5,755 bases of DNA from Candidatus Bathyarchaeota archaeon (GCA_029879825.1 JAOUPL010000076.1:1-5755), one strand, 5' to 3'; counted from the stretch's first letter, positions 1-5,160 are shown. The notes: generated from the letters alone by a model not told the origin. Numbers and translations are program-made.

Positions 1-111
1 TTGATTTAACTCGATTTTGAAATGCCTAAGGCGTTGGCAAAACACGAGAGACTCTTCAAAGATCGTTGGCTTGTGTGGGCTATATTTTGAACGCAATTTC
101 GTGGGACACTT

Positions 112-165
112 ATTACCTAAAGGTAATGTTTATATATTACTGAAAGGTAATTACTTCATAGTAAT
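112..165 (+). promoter_or_regulatory. Three tandem palindromic operators around a TATA box
   Basis: Three 16-bp palindromes with the form ATTAC(C/T)-N4-(G/A)GTAAT lie at 112-127 (perfect, ATTACC/GGTAAT), 136-151 (one arm mismatch, ATTACT/GGTAAT) and 150-165 (perfect, ATTACT/AGTAAT). The first ends one base before the TATA box. The second begins on its last base, and the third covers the expected transcription start. Occupancy would block TBP/TFB or polymerase, so repression is the likely mode. Because the first gene downstream is a winged-helix regulator, autoregulation is the simplest inference. The palindromes are directly visible; the identity of the binding protein is inferred. Confidence 0.75.
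129..136 (+). promoter_or_regulatory. TATA box of the wHTH-Hsp20 operon
   Basis: TTTATATA fits the archaeal TATA consensus. With usual archaeal spacing, transcription would start near 158-162, giving a leader of about 20 nt before the ATG at 181. A purine-rich GAGGCGGAG at 168-176 is a plausible but imperfect ribosome binding site. Confidence 0.7.
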
Positions 166-180
166 AAGAGGCGGAGTTGT

Positions 181-594
181 ATGAACCTGAAGTTGCAATT
201 AGTTCGAGACGGAATAGTATTGTTTGAAATTCCTCTTTCCCTTATGGACTGGCCAAGAGAGCAGCTGGCAGATGAATTAGACGCTTTCGAAACAGATTTT
301 CAAAGATTCTCAAATATTTTTGACGCCTTGTCCCATGAGACTCGATTCAGGATGATGAAACGACTCATGGAAGAAGAAAACCGCACAATTAACTTCGCCG
401 ATTTCATGAGGGACCTGAATTTGAATCCTAAAATCGTTTGGGAAAACGCCAAGAAACTCACAGAAGGAGGGCTCTTAGAAAAGGTCGAAAGGGGAAAATA
501 CCGTTGTTCAGAAGTTGGGGAGAGAGGATTCATACTGCTAAGCTTCGCCTTGAGGCATCTGATAGAAGCTCTGGAAGAAATGGAAAACTATTAA
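181..594 (+). CDS. ArsR-like winged helix-turn-helix transcriptional regulator
   Basis: A cytoplasmic DNA-binding regulator of 137 residues. The wHTH domain spans about residues 45-117. It opens with an ArsR-type segment around DALSHETRFRMMKRLM (48-63), has a likely recognition helix near 83-95, and a wing at GLLEKVERGKYRCSEVGERG (97-116). The C-terminal helix (118-137) is amphipathic and may dimerise. The first 40 residues form an acidic extension outside the core fold. There is no ArsR-type metal-binding cysteine pair; the only cysteine is C109, so metal sensing is not supported. The gene is first in an operon with Hsp20, 11 nt from the next start, and lies just downstream of three palindromes, which suggests an autoregulated stress repressor. 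It resembles Phr of Pyrococcus in gene context (a regulator linked to Hsp20), but the operator differs from the Phr site as I recall it. Confidence 0.88.
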   Translation: MNLKLQLVRDGIVLFEIPLSLMDWPREQLADELDAFETDFQRFSNIFDALSHETRFRMMKRLMEEENRTINFADFMRDLNLNPKIVWENAKKLTEGGLLEKVERGKYRCSEVGERGFILLSFALRHLIEALEEMENY

Positions 595-602
595 GGAGGT
601 GA
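595..602 (+). promoter_or_regulatory. Strong Shine-Dalgarno of the Hsp20 gene
   Basis: GGAGGTGA directly follows the TAA of the regulator gene and sits 3 nt before the ATG at 606. It is a full 8-base complement to the archaeal 16S 3' end. It is much stronger than the site of the first gene, so Hsp20 is probably translated at a higher rate from the shared mRNA. Confidence 0.85.
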
Positions 603-605
603 AAG

Positions 606-1184
606 ATGGTGGCATATGACGATTTTTTTGGGGACTTCGACGCGTTCAGCAGCAACTTCGTAAAAAGAATTCAGAGAATGATGAGTGAGCTTGAGAAAGC
701 GACGAAAAACGGGGACCTCAAAGGCAAATGGGAAATCAAACAAATTGACAGACCCGGTGAGAAGGGATATATCATTCAAGGACACTTTGGGTCGGACCAA
801 CCTTTAGAGCCGCTTGACCCATTTAGTCCCTTCGAACCACTGAATCCCATGAGACCCCGACCAGAGCCACAAAGACCATTCGAAGTTCAAGAAAGTGCTT
901 TGGAGGAGACCCGCGAACCGCTAGCGGACATCTTCGAGGAGGAGAAAGCGATAAAGATCTACGTCGAAGTGCCGGGTGAAGAAAAGGATGATATACAGCT
1001 CAATGTCACAGCAGGCAATGTTGAGGTTAAGGCCAAAAGATTTTACAAGATGATAGACTTGCCGACGAGTAATATCGACATCGAAAAGGCGTCCTCAAAG
1101 TACAAGAACGGTGTGCTCGAAGTAACAATCCCAAAGAAAGAGAAGACTCTCAAAAACGATACACGTAAGATAAATATCGAATAG
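606..1184 (+). CDS. Hsp20 family small heat shock protein
   Basis: An ATP-independent chaperone that forms oligomers and holds unfolding proteins in the cytoplasm. The protein has 192 residues. An N-terminal region with a short hydrophobic/amphipathic helix (about 1-30) is followed by a charged stretch and a proline-rich linker (about 66-92, repeating P-hydrophobic-acidic-P units). The alpha-crystallin domain covers about 104-178. It includes the family hallmark near 166-173 (YKNGVLEV, the A-x-x-x-n-G-V-L type) and ends with IPKK. The tail carries an I-x-I motif (INI, 189-191), the known inter-subunit contact of small heat shock proteins. It is longer than the usual 140-170 residues because of the N-terminal extension and linker. 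It is the second gene of the operon and is probably controlled by the upstream repressor. Confidence 0.93.
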   Translation: MVAYDDFFGDFDAFSSNFVKRIQRMMSELEKATKNGDLKGKWEIKQIDRPGEKGYIIQGHFGSDQPLEPLDPFSPFEPLNPMRPRPEPQRPFEVQESALEETREPLADIFEEEKAIKIYVEVPGEEKDDIQLNVTAGNVEVKAKRFYKMIDLPTSNIDIEKASSKYKNGVLEVTIPKKEKTLKNDTRKINIE

Positions 1185-1198
1185 TTCCAGTGGGCATC

Positions 1199-1900
1199 AT
1201 GGTAGAGATACTCAACACCGACTACAATGAGTATGTTGACATCGTTGGCACGGCTCACTTTACACGACGCAGCATTAACGACGCGTATGAGTCAATCAGA
1301 TCTTTGAAGCCCAAGGATGTCGCCCTTGAACTCGATTGGAGCCGCTTCCAACCTCTAAATACCGCTTGCTTAGCTTGTCCAAAAAGAGGATCATGTAAAG
1401 GCCTCTGTGAATTCACCGGAGCCGCGGAAGCTTTAGGAAACGTAGACGCGAACATATGGCTGATAGATATGCCAGAACAAGAGATGAGACGCCGGATAAG
1501 GAGCAGAATGACCCCTCTTGAGAGATCTCGCATAGGCATTCGGTTACACCGAAAGGTAGGTGAAGATCCAATTTGGCTCTGGGAGAAAGGGTTCAAAGAC
1601 AGAGTGATAAGCAACTCCAAAAAAGAGATAGAAGCCGGTAGAAGGTTTTTTCCTTCTGTATGGGGGGTTCTGATAGACGAACGCAATGCTCTAATGGCTG
1701 CTAGGTTAGCTTGGATAGCGTCAAAGAATCTGAACGAAGGAAAGAACTCCAAGATACTTACATTTGTCGGAGCTGCTCATGTTGAAGGAATAAGGGACCT
1801 GCTTATGAACCCAATTCTAATCAGGGATCAGCTCAGAAGATCCAACTTGTCGTTTACGGAACCAACCCTCATCAAGAGAGTCGCCATTCAAAAGGACTAA
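1199..1900 (+). CDS. TraB/TIKI-like family protein, soluble, with four-cysteine cluster
   Basis: The 233-residue reading from ATG 1199 fits the TraB/PrgY (TIKI-related) family. It has an N-terminal GTAH (17-20), an acidic VALELD segment with E44, a central DERN (160-163), and a second GAAH motif (191-194). The paired G-x-x-H motifs are thought to bind metal in TIKI proteins. Archaeal TraB proteins often carry a C-terminal membrane domain; none is visible here, so the product should be cytoplasmic. An insert with Cys57, Cys60, Cys66 and Cys70 (C-x2-C-x5-C-x3-C) could bind zinc or an Fe-S cluster. GTG at 1190 is an alternative start, 5 nt after the Hsp20 stop. Neither start has a convincing ribosome binding site, so ATG was preferred and coupling to Hsp20 translation is likely. 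The substrate is unknown; a proteolytic or quality-control role would fit the neighbours but is inference. Confidence 0.8.
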   Translation: MVEILNTDYNEYVDIVGTAHFTRRSINDAYESIRSLKPKDVALELDWSRFQPLNTACLACPKRGSCKGLCEFTGAAEALGNVDANIWLIDMPEQEMRRRIRSRMTPLERSRIGIRLHRKVGEDPIWLWEKGFKDRVISNSKKEIEAGRRFFPSVWGVLIDERNALMAARLAWIASKNLNEGKNSKILTFVGAAHVEGIRDLLMNPILIRDQLRRSNLSFTEPTLIKRVAIQKD

Positions 1901-1964
1901 CACTGCGCGCGGACTTCATCCATCAGAACTTCTGCATGAAAGTTAGCGCGACAAACTTGGCAAA

Positions 1965-1981
1965 CTACTTGCTCTAAGTAG
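1965..1981 (+). terminator. Possible hairpin terminator after the stress operon
   Basis: CTACTT and AAGTAG form a perfect 6-bp stem with a 5-nt loop. It is followed by a pyrimidine run (CTTCCTTT, 1982-1989) and lies about 65 nt after the TraB-like stop. The stem is short and AT-rich and the T content is modest, so this is weak evidence. The rest of 1901-2030 holds no recognisable gene. Confidence 0.3.
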
Positions 1982-2038
1982 CTTCCTTTAGTATTCCTCC
2001 ATTATCTGTAAGGCTGGTTTTCTTCCGTCACTAGAAGG

Positions 2039-2046
2039 TATAAATA
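2039..2046 (+). promoter_or_regulatory. TATA box of the radical SAM gene
   Basis: TATAAATA preceded by GAAGG, a purine-rich BRE-like context. The predicted start of transcription is near 2068-2073, leaving a leader of about 60 nt. This makes the radical SAM gene a separate transcription unit. Confidence 0.65.
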
Positions 2047-2133
2047 GTTACTTAACCAACTCCACCTTTGTTCTTTCGAAGAAAATCTACGCTGCTAATT
2101 TGGTCAACTCTGTTAGGGGAAGGTGATTAACGG

Positions 2134-2844
2134 GTGGAGATAAAGGGATTCGTTGACTTGAGTTTGGTGGATTGGGACGGGAAGCTGTCCTCTGTCTTCT
2201 TCGTTCCAAGTTGTAACTTTCGTTGTCCCTTCTGTTACAACTCCACCCTTGTTCTTCATCCTGAAAGGGTAGAGACAATTCCCTTTGAGCGGGTAGAAGG
2301 TTATTTGAAGAAGCAGAGAGGTTGGATTGACGGGATATGCGTCACAGGTGGGGAGCCTATGCTTCACGAGGATTTGCCAGATATCTGTTCAAAATTGAAG
2401 AAAATGGGTTTTCTAGTTAAGATAGACACAAACGGAACTAACCCGACGATGATGAAAGAACTGATGGACCGGGGACTCGTCGACTACATAGCAGTGGACA
2501 TCAAGGCACCGCTAACTGTGGAGGAATATTCTAAGGCAACTGGCATCAATGCAGAGAAACTGGTTGGAAAAGTGAAGGAAACCGTAGAAATCTTGCTGAG
2601 GTCCAAGATGGATTATGAGTTCAGAACCACTGTGGTTCCGACGCTTCATGAAGAGGAGGATATAAAGGAAATATGCGATGGCGTATCGGGCTGCAGAAAA
2701 TATGTTTTACAGAAGTTCAACGTCAGTCTTGGAAAAACAACTATAGATCCCGAATTTAGTAAGCTAAAACCTTTCACAGACGAGGAAATGAGAACGTTCC
2801 TAATCATAGCGCAAGAATTACTTTCAAATGTAAAATTGAGATAG
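2134..2844 (+). CDS. nrdG: Radical SAM activating enzyme, NrdG2-like (anaerobic ribonucleotide reductase activase)
   Basis: A 236-residue radical SAM enzyme. The cluster motif C-x3-C-x2-C is at Cys27, Cys31 and Cys34, followed by Tyr35-Asn36. The SAM-binding GGEP is at 72-75 and a KIDTNGT strand at 96-102. The N-terminal stretch (GFVDLSLVDWDGKLSSVFF, 5-23) matches the NrdG2 type, whose members are annotated as installing the glycyl radical on class III ribonucleotide reductase under anoxic conditions. No NrdD or other glycyl radical enzyme is in this window, so the partner is unproven; related enzymes activate pyruvate formate-lyase-like proteins. The start is GTG at 2134, chosen because AGGTGAT (2121-2127) sits 6 nt upstream and the family N-terminus begins there. 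The protein is full length. It converges with the next gene, with 19 nt between the two stops. Confidence 0.87.
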   Translation: MEIKGFVDLSLVDWDGKLSSVFFVPSCNFRCPFCYNSTLVLHPERVETIPFERVEGYLKKQRGWIDGICVTGGEPMLHEDLPDICSKLKKMGFLVKIDTNGTNPTMMKELMDRGLVDYIAVDIKAPLTVEEYSKATGINAEKLVGKVKETVEILLRSKMDYEFRTTVVPTLHEEEDIKEICDGVSGCRKYVLQKFNVSLGKTTIDPEFSKLKPFTDEEMRTFLIIAQELLSNVKLR

Positions 2845-2863
2845 ATCTTCGCTTACGAGTTTG

Positions 2864-3487
2864 TTAATGGGGTCGGCTTCTTAATCTTGGTATTAACATT
2901 GGCACCTTTTTCTTATAGTCTTCATATTCTTTGCCAAACTCTTTAATCAACTCTTCCTCCTCCTTCTTTGAAATGAGATAAATAAGTACAACCGTCAAGG
3001 GGGTCAAGAGTAAAGAATACCCTGCAGATAACAGAAATGAAATCCCTGCATGTGCCAATAGCCCGCCAAGATACTGTGGGTGTCTAGCAATGGAATAAAC
3101 CCCTTTGGTAACGATGGTCTCTGTTCTATGCGTTTCTGCTACTTTCAGGGTTGTCTCTTTTACACCTTTGATTGCAAGCCAAGAACCCGCTATAAGAAAA
3201 GGTGCACAAATTATCAGGTGAAGCAAAGGAATCGAGAAGCTGACAACTGGAACAAAGCCTGATAGATTCTGAAAAAGTGGAATAGTAAATCTGGGCTGAG
3301 GTGAAAACCAAATTCCGATCCAAAAGAAGAAGAAACCCCACCCTGAAATGAGACCATAAATCTCGCCAATCTTATTTCCTTTCTCCCTCCCGTACCTTTT
3401 TTGAAGTTTTAGGTGCTCAACCGACAAAAAATGAAGTGGTACTGCTGCAATCAAACCTAATATGGAAATGAAAAACCAGGTATACAT
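2864..3487 (-). CDS. Membrane methyltransferase, ICMT/phospholipid methyltransferase family
   Basis: A 207-residue integral membrane protein. Hydrophobic segments lie at about 3-22, 45-62, 79-107 (long, probably a helical hairpin or two helices) and 140-172. The family signature is in the C-terminal half: GVYSIARHPQYLGG (129-142) with the R-H-P-x-Y motif, then an acidic EEEEL (176-180) and a YEDYKKKVPMLIP segment (188-200). In isoprenylcysteine carboxyl methyltransferases and PEMT-like enzymes these parts bind S-adenosylmethionine. The substrate cannot be read from sequence; archaeal members may methylate lipids, quinones or prenyl groups. The ATG at 3487 is preceded on its strand by AGGTTGTGA, a moderate ribosome binding site. 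It appears to be a single-gene unit. Confidence 0.87.
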   Translation of the reverse strand: MYTWFFISILGLIAAVPLHFLSVEHLKLQKRYGREKGNKIGEIYGLISGWGFFFFWIGIWFSPQPRFTIPLFQNLSGFVPVVSFSIPLLHLIICAPFLIAGSWLAIKGVKETTLKVAETHRTETIVTKGVYSIARHPQYLGGLLAHAGISFLLSAGYSLLLTPLTVVLIYLISKKEEEELIKEFGKEYEDYKKKVPMLIPRLRSRPH

Positions 3488-3519
3488 TTCACAACCTTTG
3501 AGTTTTCACACTTATCCAC

Positions 3520-3527
3520 TTTAAATC
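3520..3527 (-). promoter_or_regulatory. Possible TATA box of the membrane methyltransferase gene
   Basis: On the minus strand this reads GATTTAAA, about 33 nt upstream of the ATG at 3487. It implies a very short leader that still contains the AGGTTGTGA ribosome binding site. The match is modest in an AT-rich stretch. Confidence 0.35.
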
Positions 3528-3647
3528 ATTTACTCGTACTAAGTGAAGCTATCCCATTAAGATGCATTGAAAGTAAACGCTTAACGAGAACATTTATTCT
3601 TCTAAATATAGGACAATGAGCATACTATGACGAATGTAATTTTATAT

Positions 3648-3818
3648 TTAGCCACCAGCTGCCCAGTTAATAATTTTACCACATTTCTTGCATTTCAAAA
3701 ATACTTCATATCTGGATTTTTCATTATCAGATACCAATTCCCATTGATGATAACATACTTTAGATGAATCTTCGAATGGCAAATGATTGTACCTCTCTAA
3801 TAGAATTGTTATGTGCAT
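3648..3818 (-). CDS. Zinc-ribbon-like microprotein, 56 residues
   Basis: A small reading frame from ATG 3818 to TAA 3648. It contains Cys22-Tyr-His24-Gln-Trp26 and, after a short spacer, LKCKKCGKI with Cys43 and Cys46. This C-x-H...C-x2-C-G layout is typical of tiny archaeal zinc-ribbon proteins, in which an H-x-W strand precedes a basic CxxCG knuckle. I do not recognise a named family and the function is unknown; nucleic acid binding or protein interaction is possible. No clear ribosome binding site precedes the ATG. The frame stays open 12 codons further upstream without another ATG, so the true start or an upstream decay is uncertain. A minus-strand TATA-like GATATAAATC (3915-3924) lies about 100 nt upstream. 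Much of the opposite strand is also open, but that reading lacks any motif. Confidence 0.5.
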   Translation of the reverse strand: MHITILLERYNHLPFEDSSKVCYHQWELVSDNEKSRYEVFLKCKKCGKIINWAAGG

Positions 3819-3916
3819 ACTCGTATTAAAACGTCGCCATTCTTTAGAGAAGATTCAGGATTATGATAAGAGATAGCAGGAACTTTTTGAGGCTCATAGT
3901 TGCATGCACGTATGGA

Positions 3917-3924
3917 TTTATATC
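3917..3924 (+). promoter_or_regulatory. TATA box of the zinc-finger microgene
   Basis: TTTATATC, expected to start transcription near 3945. The same bases read GATATAAA on the minus strand, so this site could also serve the divergent zinc-ribbon microgene. Confidence 0.55.
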
Positions 3925-3968
3925 TCGGATTTGAAACAAGTAGAATCAAAAGTTGGCGAGGTTGTGAA

Positions 3969-4064
3969 ATGTCCGGAAAATCAAAGTACGAGTGCTGTGG
4001 CAGGACCTTTGAAACAAAGGAAGAATACGAAGCACATATGAAATCTCATGGCTGTTGTCGGTAG
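3969..4064 (+). CDS. C2H2 zinc-finger-like microprotein, 31 residues
   Basis: A complete 31-residue ORF consisting essentially of one finger. It shows YECCGRTF (7-14), then EEYEAH (18-23) and MKSH (24-27). The distance Cys10-x12-His23-x3-His27 and Phe14 match a classical C2H2 finger. The first cysteine pair is adjacent (C9-C10) rather than separated by two to four residues, and a second CC pair (29-30) follows the histidines; one of these may complete the site. Expression signals are good for such a short gene: a TATA box at 3917-3924, GAGGT at 3958-3962 followed by TGTGA, and a 6-nt spacing to the ATG. A T-rich tract follows. Archaea do encode single-finger proteins of this size, often of unknown role. 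Nucleic acid binding is an inference. Confidence 0.6.
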   Translation: MSGKSKYECCGRTFETKEEYEAHMKSHGCCR

Positions 4065-4095
4065 CTACACTAATCCTATCTCGAAAGCAAACAAC

Positions 4096-4108
4096 CTTCT
4101 CTCTTTTT
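4096..4108 (+). terminator. T-rich terminator after the zinc-finger microgene
   Basis: CTTCTCTCTTTTT, 32 nt after the microgene stop. Archaeal termination commonly uses T-tracts without a hairpin, and none is seen here. From 4109 to 4227 no gene is supported. A TATA-like TTATATATC at 4118-4126 has only a 10-codon ORF after it. Confidence 0.4.
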
Positions 4109-4227
4109 GGCTTTCCATTATATATCACATTTAGCAACTTCTGACTGTTCATACATGGGAACAAAGACTTACTTTGGTGTGAGGTAGTCATCGGTGTTAC
4201 CCTATCTCTGTTTCTATCTTAGTATTA

Positions 4228-4480
4228 TTAGGGGGGTGGCATATTGCTGTTCCAGATATCCCTGTGCAGTTTCCAGCCGTCAGCTGTTTGTTTCCAAATA
4301 ACGACATACTTACCCTTATCCTCAATAGGTTTCTGCTCTGCAGGTTGGATTTTAAGAGTGTAACTGCCTATTTCGGTAAAGATATCACCACTCCCGAACA
4401 GTTCCTCGGTACTCAATTTAGCATCTTTCAAGCCCAGCTGGGTTATAGCCCCCCCAGAATTTTTCGATTCCCTTCCTTCC
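4228..4480 (-). pseudogene. DUF4440/SnoaL-like fragment, 5' truncated and frameshifted
   Basis: The 3' two thirds of a DUF4440 (SnoaL/ketosteroid isomerase-like fold) gene. The recognisable part runs from AITQLGLKDAKL through FGSGDIFTEIGSYTL to a canonical C-terminal strand (KYVVIWKQTADGWKLHRDIW). The first part of the family, normally about 50-60 residues with the first helices, is absent. Upstream of the G7 run at 4449-4455 the homology jumps to another frame. There the minus strand reads GRKGIEKFWG from 4480 down to 4451, a typical family segment (G-R-E-x-I-x-x-F-W). Joining the two requires one G fewer or two G more. The only start in the downstream frame is a TTG at 4482 with no leader signals. 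Homology stops where the endonuclease III remnant begins on the other strand. DUF4440 proteins have varied or unknown substrates. It is almost certainly non-functional unless this is an assembly artefact. Confidence 0.75.
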
Positions 4481-4489
4481 AAAGAAGGA
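4474..4489. repeat. Short palindrome at the junction of two truncated genes
   Basis: TCCTTC-CAAA-GAAGGA is a perfect 6-bp inverted repeat with a 4-nt loop. It lies exactly where DUF4440-like coding (minus) gives way to endonuclease III coding (plus). It could be a fold-back or microhomology footprint of the rearrangement, or a coincidence in codons for basic residues. Confidence 0.5.
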
Positions 4490-4820
4490 GGCGAAAGAAA
4501 AGCTGATGGAGTTGCCGGGAATAGGAAACAAAACGGCAGATGTGCTCCTAACAGACTACTACACCTACAAAGAGGTCATACCTATAGACACTCATTATTA
4601 CAGACTCGCCAAGCGATTGGGCCTTGTGAAACAAGACGCAAAATACGAAGAAATCCAAAATGCATTAACTAATTTCATAGCCAAAGAAAAGCGAGATAGG
4701 ACAGCGGGCTTATTGTGGCTCCTAGCCAAACACACATGTAGAGTTCGCAACCCCAAATGTTACGAATGCCCTCTCAACCATTTATGCCTCTATGAAAGGA
4801 AGACCACACGCAAGAAGTAA
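4479..4820 (+). pseudogene. nth: Endonuclease III (Nth) C-terminal half, 5' truncated
   Basis: The C-terminal half of a base-excision repair glycosylase/AP lyase. From the ATG at 4506 it gives 104 residues; family resemblance extends a few codons upstream to about 4479. It retains the helix-hairpin-helix LPGIGNKTADVLL (3-15) with the catalytic lysine (K9), IPIDTH with the catalytic aspartate (D28), and the 4Fe-4S cluster as C78-x6-C85-x2-C88-x5-C94. Full-length proteins have about 210-220 residues, so roughly the first 100 are missing. That removes half of the helical fold around the DNA groove, and activity is unlikely despite the intact catalytic residues. GAAGGAGGCGA upstream of 4506 could fortuitously act as a ribosome binding site, though spacing is long (over 10 nt). 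The frame is closed by TAG at 4446. The missing 5' part is not elsewhere in the window. Confidence 0.8.
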
Positions 4821-4841
4821 CGAACGGAGAATCCGCGCGCG

Positions 4842-4849
4842 TTTATATA
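4842..4849 (+). promoter_or_regulatory. TATA box of the 52-residue hypothetical gene
   Basis: TTTATATA, the same GTTTATATA nonamer as at 128-136. Transcription should start near 4870, leaving about 30 nt before the ATG at 4899. It is immediately preceded by CCGCGCGCG (4833-4841), an unusual GC-alternating replacement for the normally purine-rich BRE. Confidence 0.65.
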
Positions 4850-4898
4850 GCAAAAGAATACATTTCTTACTTGGGAAACACACGGGGCGACGACATGA

Positions 4899-5057
4899 AT
4901 GAAAGTTTTGATTTTTAAGCATAGGCACAGTGACGACACTTTAAAAGTCACTGTGGAAAGTTCAAAAGACATCTATGAGCTATCACTTTCAAATGTGGTT
5001 AGGGATCTTGTTTTACGCAATACTAACTGGCAGGAAAAGAGAAACGAAATGGAATGA
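4899..5057 (+). CDS. Hypothetical protein, 52 residues
   Basis: A small soluble protein of unknown family. It begins MKVLIFKHRH, continues with a predicted beta strand LKVTVES, then SKDIYELSLSNVVRDLVL, which looks like an amphipathic helix. It ends with a charged tail (NWQEKRNEME). There are no cysteines or membrane segments. The support is positional: a TATA box at 4842-4849, a G-rich GGGGCGA (4884-4890) 8 nt before the ATG, and natural-looking amino acid use. An ATG at 4895 is out of frame and gives only seven codons. The stop TGA overlaps the ATG of a 16-codon ORF (ATGA), suggesting translational coupling. No function is proposed. Confidence 0.55.
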   Translation: MKVLIFKHRHSDDTLKVTVESSKDIYELSLSNVVRDLVLRNTNWQEKRNEME

Positions 5058-5104
5058 AGATCAAGCAACTAGACCCTGAAAAAGAAACTAGATTAAGAAC
5101 CTAA
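5054..5104 (+). CDS. Possible coupled mini-ORF, 16 residues
   Basis: It starts inside the stop of the preceding gene (ATGA overlap at 5054-5057) and encodes a basic/acidic peptide beginning MKIKQLDPEKET. One frame over, from about 5098 to 5180, an open stretch of similar charged composition continues (PNQNAQIALLKSRMKNEE). The two could be pieces of one small gene broken by a frameshift. Evidence is limited to the overlap and composition. Confidence 0.25.
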   Translation: MKIKQLDPEKETRLRT

Positions 5105-5160
5105 TCAGAACGCACAGATAGCCCTATTAAAATCGCGCATGAAAAACGAAGAGAGAAATA

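Noticed and set aside
1..111. TATA-like TATATTTT at 81-88 and possible gene end at the left edge
   Set aside because: No open frame of useful length follows on either strand, and the edge cuts off any context.
1255..1752. 165-residue minus-strand ORF
   Set aside because: It is a shadow of the TraB-like gene, whose paired G-x-x-H motifs identify the coding strand.
1936..1977. 13-codon ORF MKVSATNLANYLL, faintly like the start of Cas4/PD-(D/E)XK proteins
   Set aside because: It is too short, has no following nuclease motif and no cysteines. No CRISPR repeats or cas genes are present.
3627..3758. 43-residue plus-strand ORF beginning MTNVILYLATS
   Set aside because: It overlaps the zinc-ribbon-like frame on the other strand and shows no motif. 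The minus-strand reading with its CxxC is more convincing.
3946..4191. 81-residue minus-strand ORF
   Set aside because: It has no recognisable motif, runs antisense to the zinc-finger microgene and its T-rich tail, and has no promoter or ribosome binding site.
4264..4506. 80-residue plus-strand ORF
   Set aside because: It is antisense to the clearly recognisable DUF4440-like remnant, and its composition reflects the reverse complement.
4790..4972. 60-residue minus-strand ORF
   Set aside because: It crosses the promoter and start of the 52-residue plus-strand gene and has no supporting signals.
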